In this document: piece after piece, positions 49,101 through 57,300 of the stretch
Numbering within the stretch: the stretch's first letter is position 1
Layout of the letters: every line of letters begins with the position of its first letter
Origin: Gordionus sp. m RMFG-2023
Lineage: Eukaryota; Nematomorpha; Gordioida; Chordodea; Parachordodidae
NCBI RefSeq assembly: GCF_954871325.1
Contig: NC_088775.1
Coordinates: 80,391,561 to 80,455,560 of the forward strand
DNA: 64,000 bases
Reading direction: 5' to 3'
Translations under genes and position numbers: made by a program
The notes under the pieces: generated by a model
What the model saw: only the letters and a program-made list of their open reading frames with translations
The model's database searches: none
Told to the model about the DNA's origin: nothing

Positions 49101-52100
49101 TAATATGTAATGGGGAATATGTAAAGTTTTAATATTATAACAAAAAAATGTCTTTTTTTCTTCTCACAATAAACAAAGGTTGAAAGGGAAAAGGAACTCT
49201 CCCTTAAACACGGCACTCATTCTTCCTCCTCCCGCAAAAGCGAAAAAAGCGGGTCCTTTTCTTCCGCCGGCAAGGATTCCACTTCCTCCCTCTCTCTGTC
49301 TTCCTCTTTTGTTGTTCTTTCCATGCCACCACCCGTTGCCCAACAAACTTCAAAATGTACCGGCGATTTCAACTTTTATCTCTTAGACGATCAAATACCA
49401 ACTAACGATAATTCGAACGAAAACGGGGTCAACCTTGGTCATTCGTAAGCTCTTAAAAATAAAAAAAAATTCTATAGTTTCTTGCCCCTAAATACATCGC
49501 GTCCATCCTTTTTATTAAGGCTAGGTGGAATATTTAAAGCTATAACTACCATTTACCAAAAATACATTAGCCTCCTCAAATGCCGAAATAACGAGACTAC
49601 CGAATTAGGTACGGATGGTATTGTCGCGGGGGGTAACCATAGAGATGCGATTGCAACTAAATGTAACGGCGTTTACTCGGGCAGCAATTCCCATGGCGGA
49701 TCCCCCTTTAGTTCGAATTGTTCGTCTTTATCATTTTCACCTAAAGTACAGGATTTATAACTTGTGAAATATTTATTATTATTTAAAGGTAATTTCATGT
49801 CAATCGCAAAAAAAGAGATTTTTGCTTAACTCTTTCAATTACAATAAAAATATAACTGTTATATCATGTTATAAGCAACAACAAATACCAAATTTTAATT
49901 CATTAGCTTATACATATATTTATTACATGAGATAATATGAGTCAAGGCTTCAAATATTACCCATTTTACATAGCTTTGGATATTAATTTCTTAGATAATC
50001 TGAATATTAATTGATATTCATTACTTGATTGATATTAATTATAAATAATAATTTAATGAAGATTTATAACTGATCTGTTTTATTTACTAATCTCCTAATA
50101 TTTTCTTCAATATTATGGCTAGGCTAGTTAATTTCTTCATAAATTATTAATAGTTTTTTCCTTTTTTTTAAAGGGGTTTGACCCATCTAGCTTTATCTAT
50201 ACATATTTTTGTTTTCACCAAATTTATTATAAGGATCGTTAAATAAAAAATTAAAATAATAAAAGTGTTTAAATAAATTATTTTTAAGTGTAAAGTAGAT
50301 TCAACATTTATGAGAAAAATATTTTAGAAAACAGTCGATTTTATTAATATCAAGGCAAATGAAGAAAAAAATTCTCTTTAATTCAGGATGATAAAATATA
50401 AAATTTATATATAAAAAATTAAATTCTCTAATGAAGCTTTGTAAAGTAATCTTAACTCAAAATTGTATCCTTAAGTTAAGTGATAAAATAAACTTACAGT
50501 TTGTAGAAAAAATCTTCACTACACAAATTTTTTTATTAATTTTTAGGCCATATCGAATTATCATTCGATTATTAGCGAAACTTTCCAATCGTCATTTATT
50601 ATTTTGCTTTTATTCCTTTGCGATGAAGTTAATTTCGCAACAATCTGTTGAGAATTTGTAGATTAATTTTTCTTGGAAATTTTAGGCCCGATCCAGGTAT
50701 ATTTAATAAAAATAAAGTAAACCCGGGCTTAGGGCCCAACCTGTATCTGAAACAAATATAGAAAAAGATCATTTTTTAAAAAAAAAAATTATTTTTCTTC
50801 TTATCTAGAGTATTACATGTGTTTGATTATTTTTCTTAATTTTTCATTTCGTATTATCCCAGGTAAGATAAATTAGTTTTGTTTTAACTATGACATATAA
50901 TCATTGGGCTTGAAAGATGTGAGTGATATGACAGGGAATGGCATACTTACATTGCCATTATAAGTGTATATTTTTCTTTTAACCTTAAGATTATTAGTTA
51001 AAACATGGACGATTATATATCCTGATTACACCCTATAAAAAGTACGCAAGCAATTATTATCATATTAAATCAAAAGATTTGTTTGTTCTGCGCAAGTTGA
51101 TGTAATTAATATACTTTTCCTCTTTAAATAATTACAAAATTTTTTTTTTTTAAATAATATTTTCAAGCTTAACAACGGTCTTTTCGCTATAAAACCTCCT
51201 GCTCAACACGTAACAAAGAGGAAAATATCTCAAACTCTACACAATTCTTACAATATAAATTCCGCCCATACAATCGACGGCCCTGCCCCTGATACAAATA
51301 ACAAGTTTCAGTTTGAAAATAAGTTAGCAAGAGATAAAATGAGCTCATTCGAGGACAGTTTTACCACGCTAGGAACTAGTATAAACGGTGGCGAAAATGA
51401 ATTTACTGATGCATTTTTCGATTCGTCGACCAACATTAATAATAAAAGGAAAGATAATCTCGGTATAATTTGTTGAAATAGTTTTTTTATTAAAAAAAAG
51501 GAATATTTTACTGATTTAATAACTGTGATTTCAGGTTAATTGTTTTTCAATAATTATTAATTTATTAGCATATTCCAACCCATTGCCTCCACTCACTAAA
51601 TCAACGACCTCCACGTTTTCTTCCTTCATAGACACCCGACCCTTGGTTCCTTCCCATTCATTGCAGGAACATTCTACAACGGATCATAAAAATTATCCAT
51701 TGTCTCTTTCCAACGACAAAAGCAGTTCGAATAAGCCTATCAACAATAGTAAATCTTTTAACCTTCTTAATATGGTATAATTTCATTAGAGTTTGTTGAG
51801 AAAAAAAAATTTAATCTTATAAATATATATGTTTCTAAAAATTAAAACGCCTAAATTCACTGTTATATTAAAAAAAGTTCCGCCTATAGATAAATACAGC
51901 GCCTTAGCGGAACTAGATCACGCTTTTAATAGCTGCACGCTCAATACAGATGGGAATAAAAAGATCAATAATTTGAATACCAATTTCCAAAATTTTCCTA
52001 ATCATTCGCAGTTTAATCATCATGCCACCAATCTTAATCACCACCCTAGTTACGCCCTTTCTAATGGATTTGAAGAGAACGGCCCTATGCAAACATATAA

Positions 52101-53127
52101 TAATATAGCTGGAGAAAATGGTAATTTTTTGTTGAGTTTAATAAATTTAAGTTTTTTAAAAAAGTTATAAATCATGAGGTTTAAAATTGGATCTGGAGTG
52201 CCCCTCGTCGCTTTTGAGTTAATAGTTTAAGTTATTAATTAACCAATAAATATATAAACTAGATTTATAGATATTGATGTTTGGCGGCATTATTCTTTTC
52301 ATACATATACCTATCATGTTTAATCACGTTTATAGCACCTTTTTTAAAAATTTAACAAAAAAATTATCATTTAAATATTAATCATTATGATTTTTAGTTC
52401 AGTTTGATTATTCAAATAACTTATTATTTTTATTTTATTAAATTAATCGCTCATAATTTTTTGAACAATCTTTTTATGCTAACATTAAATAGTATTATTA
52501 ATTTCCTATTTTTACTTAAATTGATTGATAAACCTTTTTAATTTTCTCCCAATCACTCCGAGTCTGGACTAGCGAAATATTGATATTTTTGTCATGAAGG
52601 CATAATTATTGTATCACATCTTTATAAAGATTATATGTAGAAGGAAGCCATTGAAACTTAAGGAGTACCATAAACGCGTTGGTTCTATTTTATTTAGAAT
52701 AACGCTAGCGTGACATTTTTAAAATAACGTAGTTTTACATTTATGATTTTTTTTAAAAAATTTTACACAAGTCAAAAATCCATTTTTATCTCGACCAATC
52801 AATGGCTACGCTAATCATTATCATCCCTCTAACCCGGTCTTTGCTTCTAGCTATAATTTCAATCACAATGAGGCTCCTATTCTTTTGAATCAAGATATTC
52901 TGAGCTCGAGATATAATCAGACCTTGCAATTCAATAATAGCTCCCCTAATAATGGTAATTATATCTACCAAGGACACATGAATAGAGGATCTACAGAAAA
53001 ACAAAATAGTTTTTATTACAAACCTGGGGTTGGGAACTTTTCAGTGAGTTTTATTGTATTTTAATACAAGCGCACCTTTTTTAGTGTTATTTTATATTTT
53101 ATTTAGACCTTCAGAGCACTCTCGTAA
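28120..53127 (+). CDS. AGFG1: AGFG-type ArfGAP protein (AGFG1/HRB-like)
   Basis: Homologue of AGFG1/HRB, an ArfGAP-domain endocytic adaptor with an FG/NPF tail. Ten exons join in phase: 28120-28283, 44986-45079, 48284-48436, 49179-49444, 49478-49745, 51168-51462, 51569-51748, 51878-52120, 52772-53043, 53107-53127; 651 residues (human 562). The C4 zinc finger has C28, C31, C48 and C51 (CFDCNQKGPTYVNMT...CTKC). It continues RGLNPPHRVKSISM, then YCQRIWLGLFD and KYEKKMWYV, all AGFG signatures. Arg56 is the expected arginine finger. The tail is Ser/Asn-rich with DKYSALAELD (human DKYAALAELD) and one NPFL, but no FG dipeptide. Exons 1-6 are firm. The exon 7 donor (51749) and exon 8 acceptor (51877) were chosen to keep frame and are less certain. 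Exon 5 might contain a further intron near 49520-49570. The last seven codons rest on a GTGAGT donor at 53044. Confidence 0.9.
28284..29573. other. Intron 1, 5' portion, no repeat recognised
   Basis: T-rich intronic sequence with no open frame of note and no repeat family that I could match elsewhere in the window. Confidence 0.5.
29574..30256. mobile_element. hAT-like non-autonomous element interrupted by a second MITE
   Basis: The left end GGGCTGTGCTGATATTTA pairs with the right end ATCGGCACAGCC (reverse complement GGCTGTGCCGAT). The phrase GATCTTTACCCAATCTGATA near the left is echoed inversely by ATTATCAGATCGG near the right. A separate MITE lies inside at 29833-30042, so this is the older insertion. 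No coding potential. Target duplication not resolved. Confidence 0.5.
29833..30042. repeat. TTAAACGGCTC-family MITE nested in an older element
   Basis: The left end TAATGTTGCTAATCGGCTCG and the right end AAATCGGCTAAATGGAG, then TTGTTTAACAACTCTA, fit the terminal pattern of the family (compare 40000-40222). The internal phrase GGTTTGGACTTCTATTTGCG is the inverse of the TAGATGTCTAGACC region of other copies. Confidence 0.55.
30799..30997. repeat. TTAAACGGCTC-family MITE, highly palindromic copy
   Basis: The left end TACTCTTAAACGGTTGGGTC faces the right end CCTTTAAACAACACTA. Internally, ATTAAGATTTTAGCC plus AAAATAATATGTAAGCCT is repeated inversely as AGGCTTACATAATATTATTT plus TGGCTAAGATCTTAAT, giving arms of about 35 bp around a 65-bp loop. 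Confidence 0.65.
31621..31813. repeat. TTAAACGGCTC-family MITE
   Basis: Begins TAGTGATGATAAACGGCTCA and ends CGTTTAACAACTA. It contains GCTAACTCATTATTTTATCT, ATCTCGAGACTT and ATCGGCTCAAATC, shared with the other copies. The flanks TGCTCAAG and TCCCCAAG are similar, but the edges do not line up exactly, so the duplication is uncertain. Confidence 0.65.
31814..34503. other. Intron 1 interior, no gene
   Basis: AT-rich. 33918-33980 has a small inverted pair (TGTCCTTGTT and AACAAGGACA). 33000-33260 is less AT-rich and contains a minus-strand open stretch without a recognisable domain. Confidence 0.4.
34504..34605. repeat. GC-rich palindromic hairpin repeat 1
   Basis: Two arms of about 42 bp are near-perfect reverse complements. 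The left contains TCACAGTTAGCGTGAATTCG then CGGCGAGGTATA; the right contains TATACTTCGCCGCGAATTCT then CGCTAACTGTGA. The loop is about 16 bp. No coding. It is closely related to the hairpin at 34821-34930 and markedly more GC-rich than its surroundings. Confidence 0.8.
34821..34930. repeat. GC-rich palindromic hairpin repeat 2
   Basis: Same family as the hairpin 320 bp upstream. The inner stem is perfect: CGCGGCGAAGTATACAAAA on the left and TTTTGTATACTTCGCCGCG on the right, with an 11-base loop. The outer arm keeps TTAGCGCGAA and TTCGCTCTAACTGTGAA. The outer arms are more diverged than in repeat 1. Confidence 0.8.
34985..35155. repeat. ATTCG-family MITE remnant
   Basis: Contains AACGAATACGAGTC, TAATTATTCCTATTC, GCGAATCGAATAATTTCGC and the inverted end TCATTTTTGAATAG. 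These relate it to the element at 2808-3002 in opposite orientation. Confidence 0.45.
35156..37241. other. Intron 1 interior, no gene
   Basis: Open stretches at 36100-36642 are AT-driven and carry no recognised domain. TGTCCTGGTTCGACTTATT at 35738 is a dispersed phrase also present near 1530 and 33925. Confidence 0.4.
37242..37732 (-). pseudogene. Transposon-associated protein fragment (YVTCAYENDWWLG type)
   Basis: On the strand opposite AGFG. Two pieces are visible: about 37732-37674 reads SDEVSRVLPEKKDCIIYERS, and 37655-37242 reads through RGYVTCAYENDWWLGFVQEV, INFLHPKGSANSFVYPA, DILFIPKNNIL and TATGRTY. I recall this arrangement (a SDEVSR...GKKD start and a C-terminal WWLG/FLHPKG/P module) from many uncharacterised multi-copy proteins of hydra, aphids and other invertebrates, which suggests a mobile-element origin. 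This is recollection, not a search. The middle part of the protein is missing. Its place inside a host intron, antisense, also fits an insertion. Confidence 0.5.
37920..39129 (+). mobile_element. hAT transposon with TAACTAGTTAC terminal arrays
   Basis: Both ends carry many copies of GTAACTAGTTAC and close variants (37930-38055 and 38990-39115). The right end reads TTTTAACATCACTAG, reverse complement CTAGTGATGTTAAAA, a usual hAT terminal form. The 1.2-kb element encodes the end of a hAT transposase on the plus strand. The left terminus is degraded, and no target duplication was confirmed. Confidence 0.75.
38333..38803 (+). pseudogene. hAT transposase, C-terminal remnant
   Basis: The phrase IAAILHPLFKTDWPW is typical of the pre-dimerisation segment of BED-type hAT transposases. 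38418-38690 ends with FPKLKLLFIKYNVVLTSSAP followed by VERLFS, the hATC motif. A stop interrupts just after VERLFS at 38688-38690. The remaining domain (KLVFGDKRARLQDNNFEINL) continues in another frame to a stop near 38801. The N-terminal two thirds are absent, so the copy is not autonomous. Confidence 0.7.
39130..39991. other. Intron 1 interior, no gene
   Basis: AT-rich. 39335-39405 carries ACCGATATTC and AAAATATCGG, an inverted pair resembling the ends of the element that finishes at 41849. Confidence 0.4.
40000..40222. mobile_element. TTAAACGGCTC-family MITE with 8-bp target duplication
   Basis: The best copy of the family: 223 bp flanked by TCATTTAC at 39992-39999 and 40223-40230. Ends: TAGTGTTATTAAAAGGCTCG and, in reverse complement, TAGTGTCGTAAAACGGCTCG. 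The 8-bp duplication points to mobilisation by a hAT transposase. No coding sequence. Confidence 0.8.
40231..41279. other. Intron 1 interior, no gene
   Basis: AT-rich intronic sequence; nothing recognised. Confidence 0.45.
41280..41849. repeat. Possible hAT-like element ending ACATCCCTA
   Basis: The right end AAATATCGGTACATCCCTA (reverse complement TAGGGATGTACCGATATTT) has the look of a hAT terminal repeat. Copies of ACCGATTATCG and GATCGGATATC lie near 41330-41350. The left end is not defined. A TTAAACGGCTC-family copy (41410-41585) lies inside, and a hAT transposon abuts at 41850. Confidence 0.3.
41410..41585. repeat. TTAAACGGCTC-family MITE, degraded copy
   Basis: Shares GGCTTTATTTGAGCC, AACGGCCAACTCAGTATTTT, GGACATCTATTAGCC and CTCGAGATTTGG with the other copies. 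The right terminal repeat is not recognisable. Confidence 0.5.
41850..43694 (+). mobile_element. hAT transposon with GTAGCGCGCTAC-type ends
   Basis: The left end CAGAGTTGTTAAAGTAGC matches the inverted right end GCTACTTTTAAAAGTAGGG plus TTAACAACTC. Both subterminal regions repeat AGCGCGCTAC or AGCACGCT motifs (41862-41990 and 43555-43682). Plus-strand pieces encode hAT transposase, for example 43240-43370 with LPSSASIVSVFS and LILSDRRSRIGNNSIEMILL, the hATC domain, here with a stop after VFS. The coding region is heavily decayed. The flanking octamers differ (CATTTTAC and ACGTTTCT), so no duplication was confirmed. Confidence 0.7.
43695..44985. other. Intron 1, 3' portion
   Basis: T-rich with no gene. 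It ends in the exon 2 acceptor TTATTATGCAG at 44985. Confidence 0.5.
45080..48283. other. AGFG intron 2, 3.2 kb, with repeat debris
   Basis: GC-rich fragments of the CCCGGCC-type subterminal motif lie at 45775-45815 (GTCCGAGCCCG, GACCCGAAC) and 46740-46865 (CGGGCCGAGCCCG, GGACCGGACAA, GGGCAGGCCC). They may mark the ends of a decayed relative of the 10917-12738 element. 47340-47600 is a higher-GC island without recognisable coding. Confidence 0.4.
48437..49178. other. AGFG intron 3
   Basis: Contains a 12-base G run at 48541-48552. Ends with the pyrimidine-rich acceptor region before 49179. Confidence 0.6.
49746..51167. other. AGFG intron 5, 1.4 kb
   Basis: Contains a small GC-rich remnant of the CCCGGCC family at 50684-50748 (TAGGCCCGATCCAGG and ACCCGGGCTTAGGGCCC). 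Otherwise AT-rich. Confidence 0.5.
52121..52771. other. AGFG intron 8
   Basis: AT-rich. Exon 9 follows the acceptor TTTTACACAAG and starts VKNPFLSRP, which places the sole NPF motif at the junction. Confidence 0.6.
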
Positions 53128-56010
53128 AAAAATATAAGCGCTGTGATTGGTTCTGACGAGTGGCTAACCTAAAACTGAAGATTTATTTATTATAAGTTTA
53201 CATACATTGAAGACAGCTATTGAAATGCATTTTTATTGTCTTTCTAATTTCGTTTGTACTCTCAATAGCGAACTTCAATTATGTTTACACTTTTTACTGA
53301 ATAAATCGCCAGTCAAAATTAATATCAAGCACATTGGAACCACAGACCCAAATATTGAACTAATATATCTCCATTTCCATTTTTTCTCTCTTATAAAACA
53401 TATTTTTTTATATCTATAATTAGTTTAAAAAAATATATATACAATTATAACTTATGCCAGAATTTTGTAAAAAGGGTAATAAAAATTTAACCTTAAATAT
53501 AAGTATAATTTTTTTAGTAGATATTTTAAAAAAAGACATTTTATAAATATAGTATCCATTCTAAATTAAGTTTTTTTCATATATTAACTACGCCTAAATA
53601 ATGTTTACCTTATATTTTTAAAACTACACAACTTAAATTAAGGAAGATTTTGATATATTCTAAGATAATGAGTGTTTCAGATCATAATAAATAACCACTT
53701 TCGATATTAATTTTAACACGTCTGGTATCATATATCCCCCAATATAATACTGAGGGCTTAAAATTTTCATCAAGTCAAGTCTTGCATGGGAAATAATTTA
53801 TTTATTTTAAGTTAAATAGCGAATATCAGTAAAAATGGAATAAATAAATATCAGTTATTAATTAATTTATTTTTTTATATATAATACCAAAAAAAAGGTT
53901 AACAATAATGTAAATTCGCAATCTCATTGTGCAACTACGAACCCATTTTTATAATGCCGAGGCTTTTCAACAGTATCTATTTTTTTTTATTTTTGAAGCG
54001 GTTTAGATGATAACAACTAAAACACGACGAAAAATATGTGTATTATGAGGGTTTTAACATCAATTGCGCCATTTTTATGGCCACCTATAAATTATAAAGT
54101 TATATAGTTTCATAAATAATTCTTACTTTTATCTTTTATTTGTAACAACAAAAAAATTATTCGAGATGATGGGCATTACGTGTTTTATAATTTTTTAAGG
54201 TTTATGCATCTCTTTAATTATTTAAGAGTTATGTAAAATGTCTTTAGTTTTTTTTCTATATATAACTTCACCTCATTCATATTATAAATTATATTTGAAT
54301 GTATAAAAAAATAATAATTATGTATTTTTTTACTGGCAAATTTTGACAAATTCCAAAATAGCTGATGAAAAAATAATCTAAATTTTTGTGTATGATCCAT
54401 TTTTCTTTTCCAAGTTAGGACTTTTATTTCAAACCAATGACATTTTAATAATTACCTTAACTGATGATTCGTTAAAATGCATTTTTTAAAATGTCATTGA
54501 ATACAGCAGCTGATGGCATTTGTGTTTCCCGTATAAAAAAATTAATGAAACCCTGATTTCTTTAATATTTAAACCAAAATGGCATGTTGCCTGCTGATTT
54601 CTATGATGAACATTTTAATTTATGAATTGATGGTCATTTGTCATTGTTTCAAACTGCGATAAATTAACCCTATATAAAAAATATCTTCATTATTCATTAT
54701 TATTTTTTTATTAACGATTATGGAATCTCATTTTAGAAAAAAAAAACTATTGTATATTGTTTTTGTACAAGAAATGCTGTATTTGTTGCTTGATTATTAT
54801 AGGGTTCTAACTCTATTTCTGGTCAAAAATGAGCTAGGGTTAAAATAGTATCCAAAACTTAAACAAATTTTAAATTATGTTTTTTTTTTAAATGTTATAA
54901 AATCTAATTCTAAATAACTAGGTAGCATGTTATTTATTATTATTTTTAAATTGATCAAAGCGGAATCTTGATTCCTCTGATAATCAAGCAACTTAATATA
55001 TAATAAATATCGTACAGTTTAATTTATCCTAATTTGGAAAAATAAATTATTTGGTTACAAATAACAAATCCAATAAATCAAGATTATAATGTTTCTTTTT
55101 TAAAATGTGAATAATCTATTATTACATTTCCCCCCCCCCTTCCCTTCCCTAATTTAATTTTATGTAATATCTTCTTTCTTTTTCTCATATTGCATTATAA
55201 ATTTATAATAATTAATATATTATATATACCATAGTAGGATATGGATGCATATTAAATTATTACGTATATACATATTATATATATCCGATTTGCTATTTAT
55301 TTTTATTTTTTTAAAACTATATATAGTTTTTATTTTGCATACGAATTTAATAAAATATATAAATAATTCTTTGAGAGAACATTAATAAATTAATATATCA
55401 TAAAAAGCGACGAAGTTAACGAGGGGGATTCGAATTATACTATGCTGAATATAAATTAGATAAATACTATATTACATATTTAAAAAATCGATATAAAATA
55501 ATTTATGAGTAAATTACACATTACCACCATCCTCATTAAAATGGCGACTCATTGCGTTATACCCATTTCATGATTTTAAAAATATTTTGAATGTAAATTC
55601 CAACCCCCCCCCCCTTCCCTATTTAAAATTTTATAGGAAGCAGAACCTATTTTGAAATTTTCAGGAAGCGGTTCTAACAAAAACGCAAATAATTTATATA
55701 TTTTGTTTCAAAATATTGTGCGATTTATATTTAGAAGGTTCATTTATTGCTTTAACATAGGGTGGATTCAGGACATTTAACCTTCATAGCATCAAATATA
55801 TATATACTACTAGATTGTATAATTCATTAATTAAAAGCAGAGACGTGAATCCTAACCCGCTTAACCCTCTTTTTAAAAGTTGAGGGTTTAAGGTCTCCAA
55901 AAAAATTTATAATAAATAAAAGAATTTTTCGTGAAATTATTTTCCTTTTTCTTTGCTTTCTATAAAATGTCATCCATTTTTGTAGGTTAAATTTTATTTA
56001 TCCTAATATA
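53128..56010. other. Intergenic, 3' of AGFG
   Basis: No gene recognised. The open stretch at 53207-53419 has no domain and is explained by base composition. There are two C runs (55130-55139 and 55604-55614). Confidence 0.5.
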
Positions 56011-56369
56011 ATAGGAATAAGTCCTAATTTTTTAAGCCTTACCCGGCCCGAAATTTTTTGTAAAATTTGTTCCACCCGACCTCATTCCGAACGAAAATTT
56101 TTTATTTGCCCCGAGAAGCCCGACCCAAAATAAATATTTTATCCGATCAACCCAGCCCCAATCTATTTAAATATTATTGTAAAAAAAAATATTTGTGCCT
56201 TGTTTCTTGCAAGAATATTAAGATATATTAATTTGTTTCACAAAATTTGATACCTTTTTTAAAAATTTAAGGACGGCTCGAATTTTTTTATTAAATCTGA
56301 CCCAGCCCGAACCGAATAATAGGCCCGGCCCAAGCGCCGTTCTGATCGGACCATGATTTGCAGGAAAAT
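56011..56369. mobile_element. hAT MITE of the CCCGGCC family, with target duplication
   Basis: 359 bp flanked by CTAATATA at 56003-56010 and 56370-56377. Subterminal blocks such as ACCCGGCCCGAAATTTTTT and GGCCCGGCCCAAGCG match those of 23178-23607. The right end GATTTGCAGG resembles the CTGCAGGTC end of the 10917-12738 transposon. The termini have drifted. No coding. Confidence 0.65.
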
Positions 56370-56599
56370 CTAATATATTATGTAAATATAAAGTTAATGC
56401 ATTTTTAATTTTGTTTGATAAATACTTAATAAAAACGATTTTTATTTTTTTGCCAGTAAAATCCTTATATGGAGTAGAATAATAAAATAAAAATGATGTA
56501 ATTTTTTAAATATTGATTGAGACAATATTTCTTTTTTCTCACAAAACCCAAACCTTTTTTAAATTTATTTCTAAGTCCGGCTTTTCTTTGTAGAAGGAT

Positions 56600-57300
56600 T
56601 CAAATCCCTGATTGATCATTTACGTTTTGATCGCACAGGGCCTCATTATCTAGTTTTCCACGCTTTTCATTCATTTTACCATTCCTTTTCTTTCTCCTGT
56701 ACCAGATTTAGGATCAATCTTCATATAGCATATAATAAATCTGTGATCTGAATTATACTCTCCCTTGTGAAGTACTTTTATATTGTTTGTCTAACTGATC
56801 GTCGTCCTAGAGCAAATGAAGTAATCAATTTGTGACCATATGTTATACGATTGGCTATAACATGTAAATACCTCCAAGGTCAATGTTCGAAGAAAGTATT
56901 CGCAACACCAAGGTCAAGATCTCGACATAATTCCAGGAGTTGTTTGCCACCCTAAATTTATATCAAGTGCTCAACCTAGGGAGTTATGGTTCTTCATTCC
57001 TGATCGCCCCACTTTAGCATTGAAACCAAAAGTAGATTCTCATGCTTGGAAACTTGTTTACATACTATAATAGATAAGTGCCAGCCTTTCAAGGTAGTTA
57101 GCTGGCATATATACATTCACAATATTTAGAATTACACCTCGTTTCTAGCTTAATACTACATTTTCTGCTGTTTAGAGCTTCGAACTTCAAAAGTATCTGG
57201 CGATTATTTTTTATAATTATACATTCACTACATCAGTTTTTTCCTGTCTCTCCCGAGTTAAATAATATCCCTTACAGAAAATTTTATAAGAAATGGTTGA
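56600..57300 (-). pseudogene. RTE-like LINE, endonuclease-domain remnant
   Basis: Minus-strand pieces line up with the apurinic-type endonuclease of RTE-class non-LTR retrotransposons. In order they are RGVILNIVNVYMPA, FNAKVGRSGMKNHNSLG, LLELCRDLDLGVANTFFEH, QIDYFICSR and NSDHRFIIC. These correspond to the family's NVYAPT, GDFNAKVG, NTLFQH, QIDYILCSRR and SDHHLV motifs. The pieces fall in different frames and are interrupted by stops, for example after FEH, so the copy is dead. No reverse transcriptase follows downstream, so it is a truncated insert. Identification rests on motif order and is fairly secure at the class level; RTE versus a near relative is less certain. Confidence 0.65.

Noticed and set aside
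49164-49386. Open frames on both strands over 49164-49386
   Set aside because: They are alternative frames of AGFG exon 4. The frame chosen joins in phase to exons 3 and 5 and gives a Ser-rich segment ahead of GDFNFYLLDD.
52786-53004. 72-residue minus-strand open frame
   Set aside because: Shadow of AGFG exon 9, which carries NPFL and joins in phase to exon 8.
53207-53419. 70-residue open frame downstream of AGFG
   Set aside because: No domain, no splice context, ordinary AT-driven composition.
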